This document shows, one piece after another, positions 11,519 to 23,800 of a DNA stretch of 64,000 bases. Position numbers and translations under genes: made by a program. The notes beneath the pieces were generated by a model. That model saw only the letters and a list, made by a program, of their open reading frames with translations, was not told the DNA's origin and searched no databases. Source of the stretch: Marthasterias glacialis (Eukaryota; Echinodermata; Asteroidea; Forcipulatida; Asteriidae). The stretch covers positions 5,688,512 to 5,752,511 of the forward strand of contig OU452230.1 in assembly GCA_911728455.2 (NCBI GenBank), in the 5' to 3' direction. Numbering within the stretch: position 1 is the stretch's first letter; each line of letters begins with the position of its first letter.

Positions 11519-11767
11519 ACATTAACACTCTCTGTTTAGTATCGCGTGCTGTTTTGATCGAGAGATGTTATGCAGCTACAAAATAATTAAGACTAAGTTA
11601 AAAAAAAAAATGGTCAAATTAACAAAATGGTTCCATGTAAATTACTTTCACTTTGAGTTAAAGACCATTGCGCAGGGCTATTTATCTCGGTATTCATTTT
11701 GGCTATACCAACCAACGAAATAGAATTGTGTCGGTAGTAGTTCACAGTAGGTTTATGTTAATTTTGT

Positions 11768-11773
11768 AATAAA
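11768..11773 (+). promoter_or_regulatory. Candidate polyadenylation signal, C1q copy 3
   Basis: AATAAA lies 249 bases after the stop of copy 3. The nearer signal seen in copies 1 and 2 is absent here, so this is the first usable hexamer. Confidence 0.4.
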
Positions 11774-14700
11774 TGCCCCCATTAATTTTCAAAAAAGTTG
11801 GCATTTCAGGTATTCCACCATCACACCAGTTACTTCGTTCACCCTGAAAAAACTCATTACAATGCCTGCAGGTGGCGCTACCCTATGTATGGGAGCGCCA
11901 TGAGTAACACTGTGTATAACGAGAAACAGAGTTATGGTGACCTCGCCAGCATGGCTTGATCCATGACAACTTGTAGTCATCACATAAAGTCTCTGCAAGT
12001 CCGGGGGAAATGAGATTCGTTTGACAGGGTATGGGTTATTTAAGACAATAAACAACTATAGTTTGGGGTTGGAAGGATAAGGGGCGGGGCTTCAGAGCAA
12101 GCCTGTATGTTGTCATCAACCATTAAAAAAAAACTAGTGGGAAAAGGGGGCAAAGCCATTCCATTCTTTAGGCAATAAACATCTTGTACTCTAGCCCCCT
12201 CTTCCGTGGGGTCTCAGTGTTGATGATAAGGAGATAATTACACAGACCATGAAACCTGTGACATCACATGTTTACAAAAAGAGCCACAGAGCCTGGACTT
12301 CCTACCGAGGCACGATTTGTACACAGCCCAATAGAAGAAAGCATTAAGTCTTATAATTTATGGAGATTGCGCTGTCTGATTTTCATCAACTTTTGATATG
12401 AAGAAAAGGGGCACATCTCAACACTTCAACAGCTGTTGAACTCTAGAATTTATGTGAAAATTATGAGACACAATGTAAAAGTTCTCATAATATGACCAGT
12501 GCAGTATCTCGCATAACAGAAAAGGCACTGGAATGTACAAGATTATTATTCTTTTTTTTTTTTTTTGGGGGGGGGACAAAGGTCACATGATCTGTAGCTT
12601 CATAACCGGGGTGTTTTACAACTTCCCAGGATGTACTACAATTCACAGCTAGTGTGTATCCATGCAAAAGTTCATCATAAACCACCGCAAGGTCAAGACG
12701 AACTTTGAGCATCGTTTTGAGTTCAAAATCCAGAAAAAAAGGAGAAAAAATCATTTTGATAGATTACCAGTTTGCAAAAGTGACGGGAGGTTTGCGAAGT
12801 AGTTTTTCTACAGGGGTGTGTAACCAAACTTAAGTCTCCGATATTTATCAACAAACGGTACGGTAATTGTCTTTGGCTATACTAATGTTGACAGACATAG
12901 TTACAAAGTTGACGATAGTTACAAAGTTTATACCATGCCCGATATGTGGCAGAGGGATGCCCCCAAATGTTCCCATTCTCTAACACACTCATCCCCTCTT
13001 GTACAGAAGCACCACCCCCTAAAATCCTCAAAAGAATTCCTGAGATTCCCAGAATACAGTGAAGACACAATATGAGGGGATACATCCTGCCACATATCGA
13101 GCGCCAAATGACAAAGTTAGTTATATGTTTTTTTTTGTTTAATCCAATATTCATTGTAGTCAGTTTGCGTGTTGAAATAAAGTTGTGATGTCTTGACTAA
13201 TAATTTTGTCGACCTGAAACATTGTTAGTATCAGTTTACTGCGTAACATCACGTAACATTATTATACCATAGTGGTACAGTTTTAGGGCTAGTCGAGAAT
13301 GTAAGTTACCAACAGAGCCGCGGCATCTAAACTCAGCAATCATAAATCCTTGTCTTTAACTCGGGGTTTTTGAGTAAAGACTGGTGAATATCCAACGTGA
13401 AAATTGAATTTAAAGCGTCTTGGTAAAATTTAAAACCAATATAAAATAACTATTGACTGTTGCTCTGAGCAACTATCATCAGGGGTAGAAAATCATCTAC
13501 ATATTTTTAAAAAGCAAACTGCTTTGGATAAATAATTAACTCCTTTTTAAGATCAGTCTGCTTAGATGCCATTACATCTGCAACAGAGGGTTCAATCGGC
13601 TGTCGATCGGCGGAGGGGGGGGGGGGTCGCGGTGGAGTGCCGGAAATGTTAATTGAGTAGCCGGCCTTAAAGTTTGCAGACCGCTGCTTTATAAGTTCCA
13701 ATCATTTTAAAGTATTAGGCTATTCAGGATATTTGAAATAAAAACGTTGTTCTCCGAGAGTGTATTTTGAAAGCGACCACTTCCTTCAAAATTGAAATAG
13801 TTTCTACATCTTGTGTCATTTTGTAAACAGTCTCCGAAGGCCTTTGTAAGTCAATAAAGAGTGAATGTTCTAAAGTGAATAAACTCGTAAACTCATGCAG
13901 TATTTATTGGCTTGAAGGGGGGGCTGGCCACAGTTCAACTGTTAAATCTCACGGAATACGGGATTGTAACTAAATTTTACGCAGAGTAATTAACCAAAAA
14001 AATAAATAAAAAAATAATAATTAGCCAGTAGGTTACTGGTAAGGTCCTGCAGTTAAAAGATCATATTATTTCACTGTCATGTAGGCTGTGCGAGCTATCA
14101 CTCTTTTTTTGTATCTAATTCTTCTGGGACCCATCACTTCTTTCCAAAAAAAATGAACACAATAAAGCAACAAATAAAATTAAATAGCTTCATCCTGTTT
14201 CGAATGCAACTATTTCTTCTACAACATATGACCTGCACCTTGCAAAGTTTATCAAATCTTACCTCAAGTTCTTGGACGTCATGTAGCTGATCCAGGGACG
14301 TCCTATACATTCTTCAGTTTTCCAGGATCCAATTGATAACAAAGAGAATAGCACACAGTTCACGCTCTACGATGTAAAAATAGAAGGCTCGAAAATGAGT
14401 AGGCCTACATGTAGTTGGTGTCATTCAAGACAATGTTAACGTGCGGGCTTACAATGAAATTCTATCAGCCGTTTTACGCACAATTCGCATAATTCGAGTT
14501 AAATAGAACAACCTAAACACAAAAGAAGTTTTCCGACTACTATTTCACCAGGGGAAAACATTTTGTAATTTTGAACTTTTTTTAAAAATTTATTCCATCC
14601 TCTACCAACTAGACCTCCAAGATACAGGTTGTGGTTGTGCCATTTCAAGCACCAGGACAACATTGGTAAGAGTCGTCAAAGACCTCCACGTTTTATTTGA

Positions 14701-15942
14701 CCCATTATAAACATGAAACAACAAGCCAGTGAAAGTTTAAGCTCGGACGGTCATTGGAGTCACGAGAAATAATGAAAAACACACTTGATTGTTTTCCTCC
14801 ACTATTTTACAAATCTGTGCACATTGAGTATTTTCAAGGTAGAAAGAAGAGTAGAAAGAAGAACAATGGTTTGGGTTTTGTTTTGGGACTTTATGCATGT
14901 TCATAACTTAAATGAAAGAACTAATAAATGAAATGAAACGAAATATCGTGGTTGTTATTTTTTATTTATTTATTAGGTTTTTTTTTTGTTTTTTTTTTTG
15001 TTTTTGCCGACTGCGGCAGTCAACATTAGCACTGATACGAACACTTCAATCAGCTATCTTACTGAAACTAATCCTTATCTTTTTTCCTTCGGCCTAAAAT
15101 ACCAATACTATACTTTGGTACGCTACACTCCCAGCCCCATAAAACAGTAGCAACTGGACCTCCAAATCCTGTCCCTGTCTGCGAACGACGCCCATGGGCA
15201 TTGAAAGGTTTTCCACTGGTAAGGATGGTCTTTTGATGCCTAACCTCACCCACAAAGTTCACTTACTCAATTCGTTTGACTCAGTGTTTGTGTAGCTTAA
15301 TGACACGATCGTCGGTCATAAAACAACTGCACATCGACAAACAAAATGGCTTTTGAACGGATCAGGCAGATTAACGCCTAATTAGATTATCTTTAAAAGA
15401 CTGCACAAAAACGGGTCATGGAAGCAATTTTTTTTCTTATTCACCATACTGACGAATTGAGTAGGGCCTATACATATCAGTGATGAACATTGCGGGCGAA
15501 ATTTAGGCGTAACAAATCCGTAAATCCTGGTAACACCTTTCGACGTTCCTTGCATTGGCCCTTGGCCACCAGGAACAACAACCGGTAGGAATCGGCGTCC
15601 AGAGTACAGCTAGCACATAGGGCTATAGCGGTTACAACTGACTAGTTTTGGAACTCGCACGTGTTGATTATTCCATGTCATAAAACATACTTTACTGCAT
15701 AAAGTTTGTACTCACCAGAGAACCACATAGACTTTAGTGTTCAAAATCAATGTGCTGAATTTCTTGCAGACTAGTACTCTCCAAACACAAATACCGAACT
15801 GCAGCAAATAATCCTTTCTAGACGTTTGTAGCAGACAGACAGACATCTAACTCACCCAAAAGGCAACCGCTGATACTATACTCGTGTGGGCAACGTCACC
15901 TCGTGGGGGCGCTATTACCACTCGCCACTGAATTTTAACATT

Positions 15943-16121
15943 GGCCCTTTTCGAATCCACGACTTCGGCTCCGGATTCGGCTCAGGCTAGCTTGGCCCCG
16001 CGGTTGTTTTGAAAATTGCGCGTGCTTTGCGGACGCGCTCAGGGCTTCAGACGAGAGGATGGAGCCTGAAGCCGAATCCAAAGCCGAATCCAAAGCCGAA
16101 GCCGTGAATTCGAAAAGGGCC
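15943..16121. mobile_element. Foldback MITE, GGCCCTTTTCGAA family
   Basis: Inverted ends of about 45 bp (GGCCCTTTTCGAATCCACG at left, its diverged complement ending GAATTCGAAAAGGGCC at right) enclose GC-rich sequence full of GGCTTCGG/CCGAAGCC steps. Related pieces lie at 35268-35400 and 48774-48909. Confidence 0.7.
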
Positions 16122-16127
16122 TTTATA

Positions 16128-16260
16128 AGTCGTGTCCGAAATGATGGCTTCGGCAGTGGCTACGGCCGGAACGCCAAAAAGTCCTATTCTTCAACGTTGT
16201 TGCTGTAGCCAACAGCCATATCCGCAACCGAAGTCGCTTCATTCGGACACGGCCCAAGTT
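16128..16260. mobile_element. Foldback element with GGCTACGGC core
   Basis: The segment folds on itself (GTGTCCGAAATGATGGCTTC against GAAGTCGCTTCATTCGGACAC-like sequence). A second, diverged copy is at about 50372-50485, sharing the core AAAGTCCTATT.TTCAAC. More short GGCTACGGCT runs follow to 16385. Confidence 0.55.
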
Positions 16261-16416
16261 TACAAAATAAGCCGTGTTCAAATTGACGGCTACGGCTACG
16301 ACTACATAATCATGCGTTAACGTATAGTACGTCCTAGCAACATCCTTAGCAACAGTCGTAGCCGTAGCCGTTAATTCGGTCACGGTCGAACTTTCCCAGA
16401 CCATTTTAGTCGTCTA

Positions 16417-16542
16417 ATGGAAGACTTTTGAGACGATAGCGGGCGTCCCACAGACCGGTCCTTTTCCATTGTTTTAATCGCTGAGAACAATGGGAAAGGA
16501 CCGGTCTGTGGGACGCCCACTATCGTCTCAAAAGTCTCCCAT
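16417..16542. mobile_element. Near-perfect 126-bp palindrome
   Basis: The left arm (AGACTTTTGAGACGATAG...) and right arm (...CTATCGTCTCAAAAGTCT) pair over about 55 bp with few mismatches and a short central loop. A half copy (GAGACTTTTGAGACGTTAG) is at about 42210-42265 in a laminin intron, so this is a dispersed foldback element. Confidence 0.7.
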
Positions 16543-16677
16543 TTCAAGGAGGCTTTCACATTGTAAATAGTACATACAGTCCGCCTCTGATGTGGGAAAA
16601 GCCGTTTGGGCCTGACTTGACATTCATATTTTTAAAAAAGCCAACAGACAAATCAACTGATGCATTCGGCAGTGAGA

Positions 16678-18138
16678 TTTATTCAATCTAAAGAAACACA
16701 CACCTAATTCTATGTTTGTCTTGCTTTAAAAAGGAAACCATTTTTTGTATTAATCTAAAATTGGAATTAAAGTTAATGCTGAATGCAGACATGAAGTATT
16801 CTCGTGTGGAATGTGGCAAAATGAAGTGTGAATTTTTTTACATTCTCTTTATACTAAAAAGGGGATAAAAACGTAGTATTTGAGTAAATAACTCTATAAA
16901 AATGTTCACTTACAAAATTCAAAGTTTTTAAAATTTTAAAAGAAATTCATTGGAACAAATCTCTTTGGTATGGAGCATAACAACAATGGATAGAATGTTC
17001 CACTGTGTTAAATCCAGACATACATGAATCAATCTCGTACAATTCACTGTGTAATCTGCGTTTATTAAAAATAATTACCCAAACCCTCCAAATTCCTTCT
17101 ATATCTTCTTTGCTGAAGATTATCACTGGGTCAGGCATTCTAATCTTATCTAAGTCTGTGATAAAGTTGGTGGAGTGACATAGAAGATGAGAGTACTGGA
17201 GGTCTGAGGTCACCTGATAGGCATCAAGTCCTGTGGTTAGGCAGAACACATCATTGGTTTTCAGAAGAGTACACTCATTCCAATCTTGCGGTCGTGTTTT
17301 AAAATCAAAAATTATAACAAAGGATTTTTGTTTTCTTTATCATTTATTTTGTTTGTACCTGATTATATCGGTAAATCAAAACAAGAACTTGTGTTCTAAA
17401 GAACAATGGCAGTAAACACAGATTATAGTACTATTTCTCGGACCAATTTTAAGTTCACCAGCAGGATTTACAACTTTGCTCGATGGAGATCTTATTTAGT
17501 AAAGGTTCAGGTAACACAATGTAAAAGAAATCTCTCTCGTGAGTTGTTTTGGTCCTGAAAAGAAGTGGTGTAAAACTCGACAATTTGAAATTACAAGCCA
17601 CCAACCAGTGTTTTTCTTTTTATTATTACCGGTCTAGTAACATTCCTTTCGTGAAATCTTTCTTCCTAGCTCAAACGGCACCTTCTTGTTGAATTTGCGG
17701 GTTTTATCCAAACGAATCAAGTAATTTCCCCCAAAAAATACATGCAACTGATAATTACGTAATAAAGCAAAGTATATATTGAATCATACCAAGTAAAAAC
17801 ACTGCACTATCAGCTGAACTAATCCTGTATAGTGCCTTTAAATCACTCAAGGGAGTTAAGGTTATACAAGCAAAAAAAAAAAAAAAAATGATGCCATAGT
17901 CACACAAAGTCTTGGGCCCAATTTCATAAAGTGCTTAAGCAGCAAATATTGCTTAACAATTATCTGCTCAGCAGAAATGAGCAGGACACCAGTCCATGCG
18001 ACAAGGTACTTTGGCTGGCAACTTCATTCTGGTAAGCACGATTCTGTTGCACCTAGCCACGTTTTGTGCTTAAGCTCTGTGAAAATGGGCTCTGATCATT
18101 CTACGGATGGACTCGATGTGAAGTCTAGACACTGAGCT
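16678..18138 (-). other. Probable 3' UTR of the laminin alpha gene
   Basis: The stretch follows the laminin stop codon on the - strand. It is AT-rich and non-coding. AATAAA hexamers on the - strand lie near 17617-17622, 17343-17348 and 16678-16683. I take the last as the outer limit, but transcript ends cannot be set from sequence. A MITE at 17914-18092 lies inside. Confidence 0.35.
17914..18092. mobile_element. Foldback MITE, GGGCCCAATTTCATA family
   Basis: Ends GGGCCCAATTTCATAAAG and its diverged complement; the interior carries GCTTAAGCA and CTGCTCAGCAG. Other copies are at 27640-27808 and 45631-45806. Confidence 0.75.
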
Positions 18139-19687
18139 CTAGAAAGGACGCGGGCAGCCGGTGATAAAGCCACTGCTTATAACATTGTCCCTCAAATTCT
18201 CCTTCACGCCGTTGATGATAAGGTCTTGGATGCACCCGTGGAAGGACTGGGTGGCTACGCCGCTGATCAGAGGCACAGTACTCGTGTCTGGTGAGAGAAG
18301 GCGAAAAACACATGAGAAAAAAAAAATAACAATCAAAGATAGCATCATCGGCAATGTCTTGGTCACTCTACGGACGGACTTGAAGTGAAAACAAATTGCA
18401 TTAAATTTACCCAGTCAGGCTTCCCTTGTGGTTTATTACTTAAAAAGAAAGCCGAGTAGAGTTTGACGTGTTTTGTATCAAAAATGAGATAAAAACTAGT
18501 TGGCAAAGTCTATAATACAGACATGTAACTTTGTAGTTGATGATTACATAATGTTTCCTGAGCTATTCCAGAGAACAATTGTTCTGGGATTGGGTCTGCC
18601 AAAGGAATGATAAAATATGTGTTCTTCTATTAACAAATTCACTCTTGTGATGTCACGTTGAGAATCCAGCCATGTTAGCAAGTGACCTATTTTTGTGGGC
18701 GTTCCTGAAGACTGTTATTTTTTTTAGAAAACAAATTATGCGAAAATACACAGGAATGCAAAAAATGATTTCTCACAAGTGAATCAGTTTATAAAAATTA
18801 CAAGGTGTAACATAAAAGCATTAATACTTTTTATTTCAGTAAACCTTTAAGTGTGACGTTATTCCACTGTAAGCCACACTCACTTCACACAATAGACCGA
18901 TCCATTAAGCTCCGCCCCCTTACGTGTTGACCAATCACAGCCTTGGCTACACCAACAAAAGTCTGACAAGAGTCCGACACGATTAAAAACCTATTAGAAG
19001 ATGTAACCATGCGTGCGCGTACTTACAGCACACGCGATCATGTCGTGCAGTGTGGCATTGAAGATACGCACCGTTGTGCTGCCCACATGTACAGTGAAGA
19101 TGTAGCCTATGCTGTGATTGGTCTTTATCTTTAGGGGGGGCGGGGCTTAATGAATCGGTCTATTGACAGAACCCCATAGGAAATGCATTGAGCTAGTTTT
19201 ACTTTGAGGATTTAAATGTATGAAAAGTGTTTTTTTTTTTAGTTTTCCTTTGATATATATTTTGCAAAGAATCAAGGCCCTCTGAGAAAGATCAGTTTCT
19301 GTCACAGGGAACCTCTGTGAGGAGAGAGATGGTTCTTGTGATTGTTTTTCGCACAGTGCTCTGCATATATGTACATGTACTTGGCGGCGCAGGCTGTTTG
19401 AGGAATGAAATAAATCTGGTGGAGCTTGTTAAGAATGATTTTATGAGACGAAGCAACCATAATACAAACACCTTGAAAGGGATACAAGGTGAGGTGGCGC
19501 ATATTGCTGCCAGACCATGCCAGAAACACAGGGGCAAACCCCTTCTCTTTATGATAAGTGGACCCACACACTGGACCAATGGCTTTACGTCCCATCCGAA
19601 GGACGAAGCAATAATGGTTAATAACACTCAGTGTTTTTAACTCTTTTACGTAAAAAACACTATCTGCTTTCTTTTAAGTATTTTATA

Positions 19688-19727
<40 letters not shown>

Positions 19728-20884
19728 ATTATTAGTATTCCGGTACTATTATAAAGAAGTCACACACAATCATGTCGTCGTGTGCCCGGCAAAAGGGCGT
19801 AAGAGAAAGTTCCCGGTAAAAGGACGTAAGCTATTTATGTTCAAATTTGTGTTTCAAGAATTATGAGCGGGAAAGTTTGGTAAATTTGTTGCCATGCAAA
19901 AGTCATTCTAGAAAGGTTAAATTCTGCATGGGGAATGGGGAAACACGTCTTCAGGGTAATTCTAGCTAAAAAAAAAAACTAACAAAAATGCCATATTTTT
20001 TATGTCAGGAGCCATTTTGTTGCTTACGTCCTTTTGTTACTGGGACGAACTACTTGATGTTCCCAGCAAAAGGGCGTTAAGAGCTTACGCCCTTTTGCCG
20101 GCAACACGACGATGTCATCTTTGGAGCCGATAGATGAGCGTGTGTGACGTGATGACTTACCAATACGATACTCTGTGTTTTTAACTCTTTTACGAAAACA
20201 CACTATCTGCTTTCCTTTAAGTATTTCACATAGCCCTGAATAACATTCTTGTGGCTACGCTAGGGAATATACTCACTGGGTATTCCACCAATGTACAGCC
20301 CTCTACCAGTAACGTCTATGCTGGGCGTGCCGGCATCGAATGCTGTCAGGTCGCTGGGGTTGTTGTCCACGGTGAGCTGTAACGATGCCGAGGTGAATCC
20401 TAACTGGATGACGTGAGGCCGGTTATCACAGATGTCAAACTCGCTGACCAGGGCGGTAGATCGGACGATGTAGGACGACAACGAGCCATGGCTAACTACT
20501 GCCCTCACCTGGTGAAAAAGAGAGACACAGGATTTAATCCCAAAAATCCCTCAAAATCTACTAGCTCACAGAAGATTACATTAAGATAGAAATATTAGGG
20601 GAACAGATACTCACACACTAAATTATTATTTATTTTTGAAAAGCTGACATGACATCAAAGTTTAACACAATTGTTTTTAAGAAGAGTTCCTCAAACACAC
20701 TAAAATTTTCAAAAAAAATGAAAATAATAAAACCTTCCAAAGGGCAACCTTACCGCTCCATTGAAGATATCGATTGCAATGAAGTTCTCAATGTTGGCCG
20801 AGACAGCAAAGAGCAGAGCGTTCTGCCCTGAGGTACGCACAGTCATGCTGATATCAAGAATGCCACTCACTTGCATAAAGTTAC
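18139..20884 (-). CDS. Laminin alpha exons 37-39: LG5 domain and stop
   Basis: Exons: 20754-20884, 20277-20508, 18139-18287. Motifs: ILDISMTVRTSGQNALLFAV, FDICDNRPHVIQLGF, LYIGGIP, and the closing SFHGCIQDLIINGVKENL ... GFITGCPRPF followed by TAG. Ending a few residues after the last LG cysteine is normal for laminin alpha chains. Confidence 0.93.
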
Positions 20885-23800
20885 CTACAACCAACCAACC
20901 AATGACTTCATGTTAGCGTCACACAGATTGAGGGTCGAGATGAATCCATATCCAAAAATGCAGTATTATGTGTCTTTACAAAATGTTGGCTGGTATGAGA
21001 AACGAACAGGACTTCGCTAAAGGTGTCAGACACAATTCCATGCAAAGACTTAATTTGTTCGTTGTTTGCGGTGCCTTTTGCCCCGGGGCCACTGAACCAT
21101 GACCCCATGGACTTCTGTGAAACTGTTGCCTGTGTACGTGCAAATCCACTAAAGTTTCTCACCACACGTAGCCTGTTGACATGACCACAACCAACACACA
21201 CAGAAACTTGAATGCCAGTTTATAAGCCCGGCGCTTTGTGTTGTCTGAGAGTTTGGGGTTTTATTGTGCCCTCCAAAGCGAACTGGCTAACACACTCTTC
21301 CCCTCTTGTAAAGAAGTACCGACCCCCCACAACCCCAAAACCTCGAATGAAATCCTCAGTTTCCCAGAACACAATGAAGACATAACGGGGGGAGATACAC
21401 TCTGCCACATATCGAGTGCCAAAAGAGAGTGCACAGTGCTTCTGACACATAAGGGTGTGAGAGTAACGTTGTTACATTTGCGTGAAAATAAAAAAAAGGT
21501 GCTTGATCTTAAGCATACACCGAGTCAAAAAATAAAGTTGTATATCGCACTTTTACTCTGAGATTAAACATATCATGCATTCAAATAATTTGGCAAGTTC
21601 AAGGAAGAAAAAGGACTTACGAAGTAAAAGCCATCCTGTACCATCGAAGGAGCCTCCAATGTCTACCTCATTCAAGCTACATTCTTGGACATCTTGGCTA
21701 TGGCTTGGATTGCTGTAATATGGATTATCAGACATCAGAAAGGATTTTTAATAGTAGCACTTTTATATTTAGAAAAAATAGAAACAATAGTATTTTGATT
21801 TGCCATACCAAACAAAAGTACATATGATTGTTCAGAATATCACTGAACAAACATGCAAACCATTTTGGGGGGTGTTTTTCTCACAAACGTGACCATCTTA
21901 GTCGTTTTATTAATTTGTGTTTTTACCCATACAACGATGTGTGTTAAGCACTGTATACTCCATACTTCCCCCTGCCCCCCCCCGCCCCCCCCCCCCCCCC
22001 GGAATCCTGTGGAAAAAAATCCACAAGCGTATTCCTTGGGTTGGATTCAAACCCACAACCCCCGCCATTCTAGAGTAGATGTCTTACAGTGCTTAACACA
22101 CACTGGTGTATGGGCAGAAACACAAATTAATATTCTTTGTCCCCGATGCAAAAAGTAACATCTATTAGTTCATGAAACTTTCACCTTGACCGCCCTTTAA
22201 AAGAATTGACCGGGGTTCCATCCTCACAGAGATAGACAAGCAAGGAGAGTGGTGATATTAATAAGCTGTTCACACTTCCATGCAAACAATTAGTACATGC
22301 CATCTGGAGGAACGATTTTGTAAAATTTAATGTAAAAAACAAAACAGTTGCTTTTGTGTCAAGAAGGATCTTGCCTCCTGAGAAAAAAAAAAGGGGACTA
22401 AGGAAATACACTAGGTTTGGGGACGTGACAACCTTACCCAAGGTCAAAGGTCATCTCTGGTGCGTTGTTAAACTGCGCTTTCACCATTCTGATACAGCCA
22501 TCGAATGGTTTAGATACCTGATTAGTCAATAAGAAGTAATTGTAAGTCTTCATCTTTTCAAGATACATTATACCTTTGAAATAGAATGCAGTGTGCAACA
22601 TCTTTCGTTGTGCGGTTTTTTGTTTAGTCTTGGTTTTTACTGACATTTTCTCTTTACAATTTAAGTACCACTAAACCGCAAGGGGGGAAATTGACTGGGT
22701 AAAAACTAAATCGATTTAGGATGAACAGAGAAAAATCAACTAGAAGGGGATTTGAACCTGTGACCTTCGTATTTACGTTTCGGTGCTCTACCAAGTGAGC
22801 CCTCCAGCACTATGTTGGTGGTCTCTCTATTTGTCAATATCTTTGTTCGGAAGGGTCAGCCAGAAGTCATACAACCCTATGCAGCCGTACAACCAGAGAT
22901 CCAACCAGGTTTACGGGGAATCACCATAAGAAACTGGGAGGGAGGGGATGCAATTTTTTTTTATATCAAGTAATAAACCACAAGGGAAACTGACTGGGTA
23001 AATTTAAATCAATTTAGAAAAAAATATTGACACATTGCATCAGGGCTTTAATCTCTTAATCCTTCTTCTGTCTGACATTAAGAGATTAACAGTATGAGGA
23101 CTTAGTCTTCACTGCGTAGTAATGACCAGGTTGATGGCTGGCCGCTGTTTGTAGATCGAGCCAGGGCGAGGGCCATGAAAAGTGGCCAGCCACCAACCAA
23201 GGTCAGATATTATACTAAATATTGTTTGTACCCCTGGCCAAGGGTGATGGGGTACTAGGGATATGTTCCTACTGTGGGTTTAAACAAGAAATCAGTCATT
23301 CGTTCCATCAAGGTTTAGCGGTTGTACGTAACAGGCCAATGTTCATTTTCTAAACTAGAGGCTCGACTTACAGTCAATGGGGACCTCTCAGCAACCAAAG
23401 GCCCCATTCCTCCTATGTAGAAATCTGTATCGATGGAGAGGTTGGAAGTCACCGAATTCACAATCACTTGGTTTTTAGTGTAGTCTCGTGTTGCCTCAAC
23501 CAGAATGGCTACAAAATCATTGATGCGAAGGATGGTTACCTACAGAGAAATAGGGTGGAAAGTGAGTTCAAGACTTTTCTTTTGCAATGTCACAGCCCGA
23601 GGTTTTGCCAGCCAAGATGGAGAAACTACGGGGAGCCATCAATGCAATGCAAAAACTGATAAATCACACTCACGGTTTGCAAAAATGTTACACAAATATT
23701 CACAAATTGTTGGAATTTCTTGGAAACAAACCAACAAAAAATGGAATGCATTTTCTTTAAAAAGAAATTTTGCAAAAATGTTGAATTTTGTCACATTGTC

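Larger units (their letters stand above)
11774..16677. other. Intergenic region between convergent genes
   Basis: I see no gene between the C1q cluster and the laminin 3' end. The stretch is AT-rich with a G-run at 13614-13626, dispersed repeats (12940-13110 resembles 21290-21430), a degraded MITE-like piece near 14640-14760, and foldback elements from 15943 on. Short open frames here have no recognisable domain and no splice context. Confidence 0.6.

Noticed and set aside
16947..17249. 100-residue - strand frame as a separate gene
   Set aside because: No recognisable domain and no splice context; it falls in the probable laminin 3' UTR.
19302..19640. 97-111 residue frames on both strands
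   Set aside because: They lie within a SINE fragment; the same frames appear in the copy at 57500-57833.
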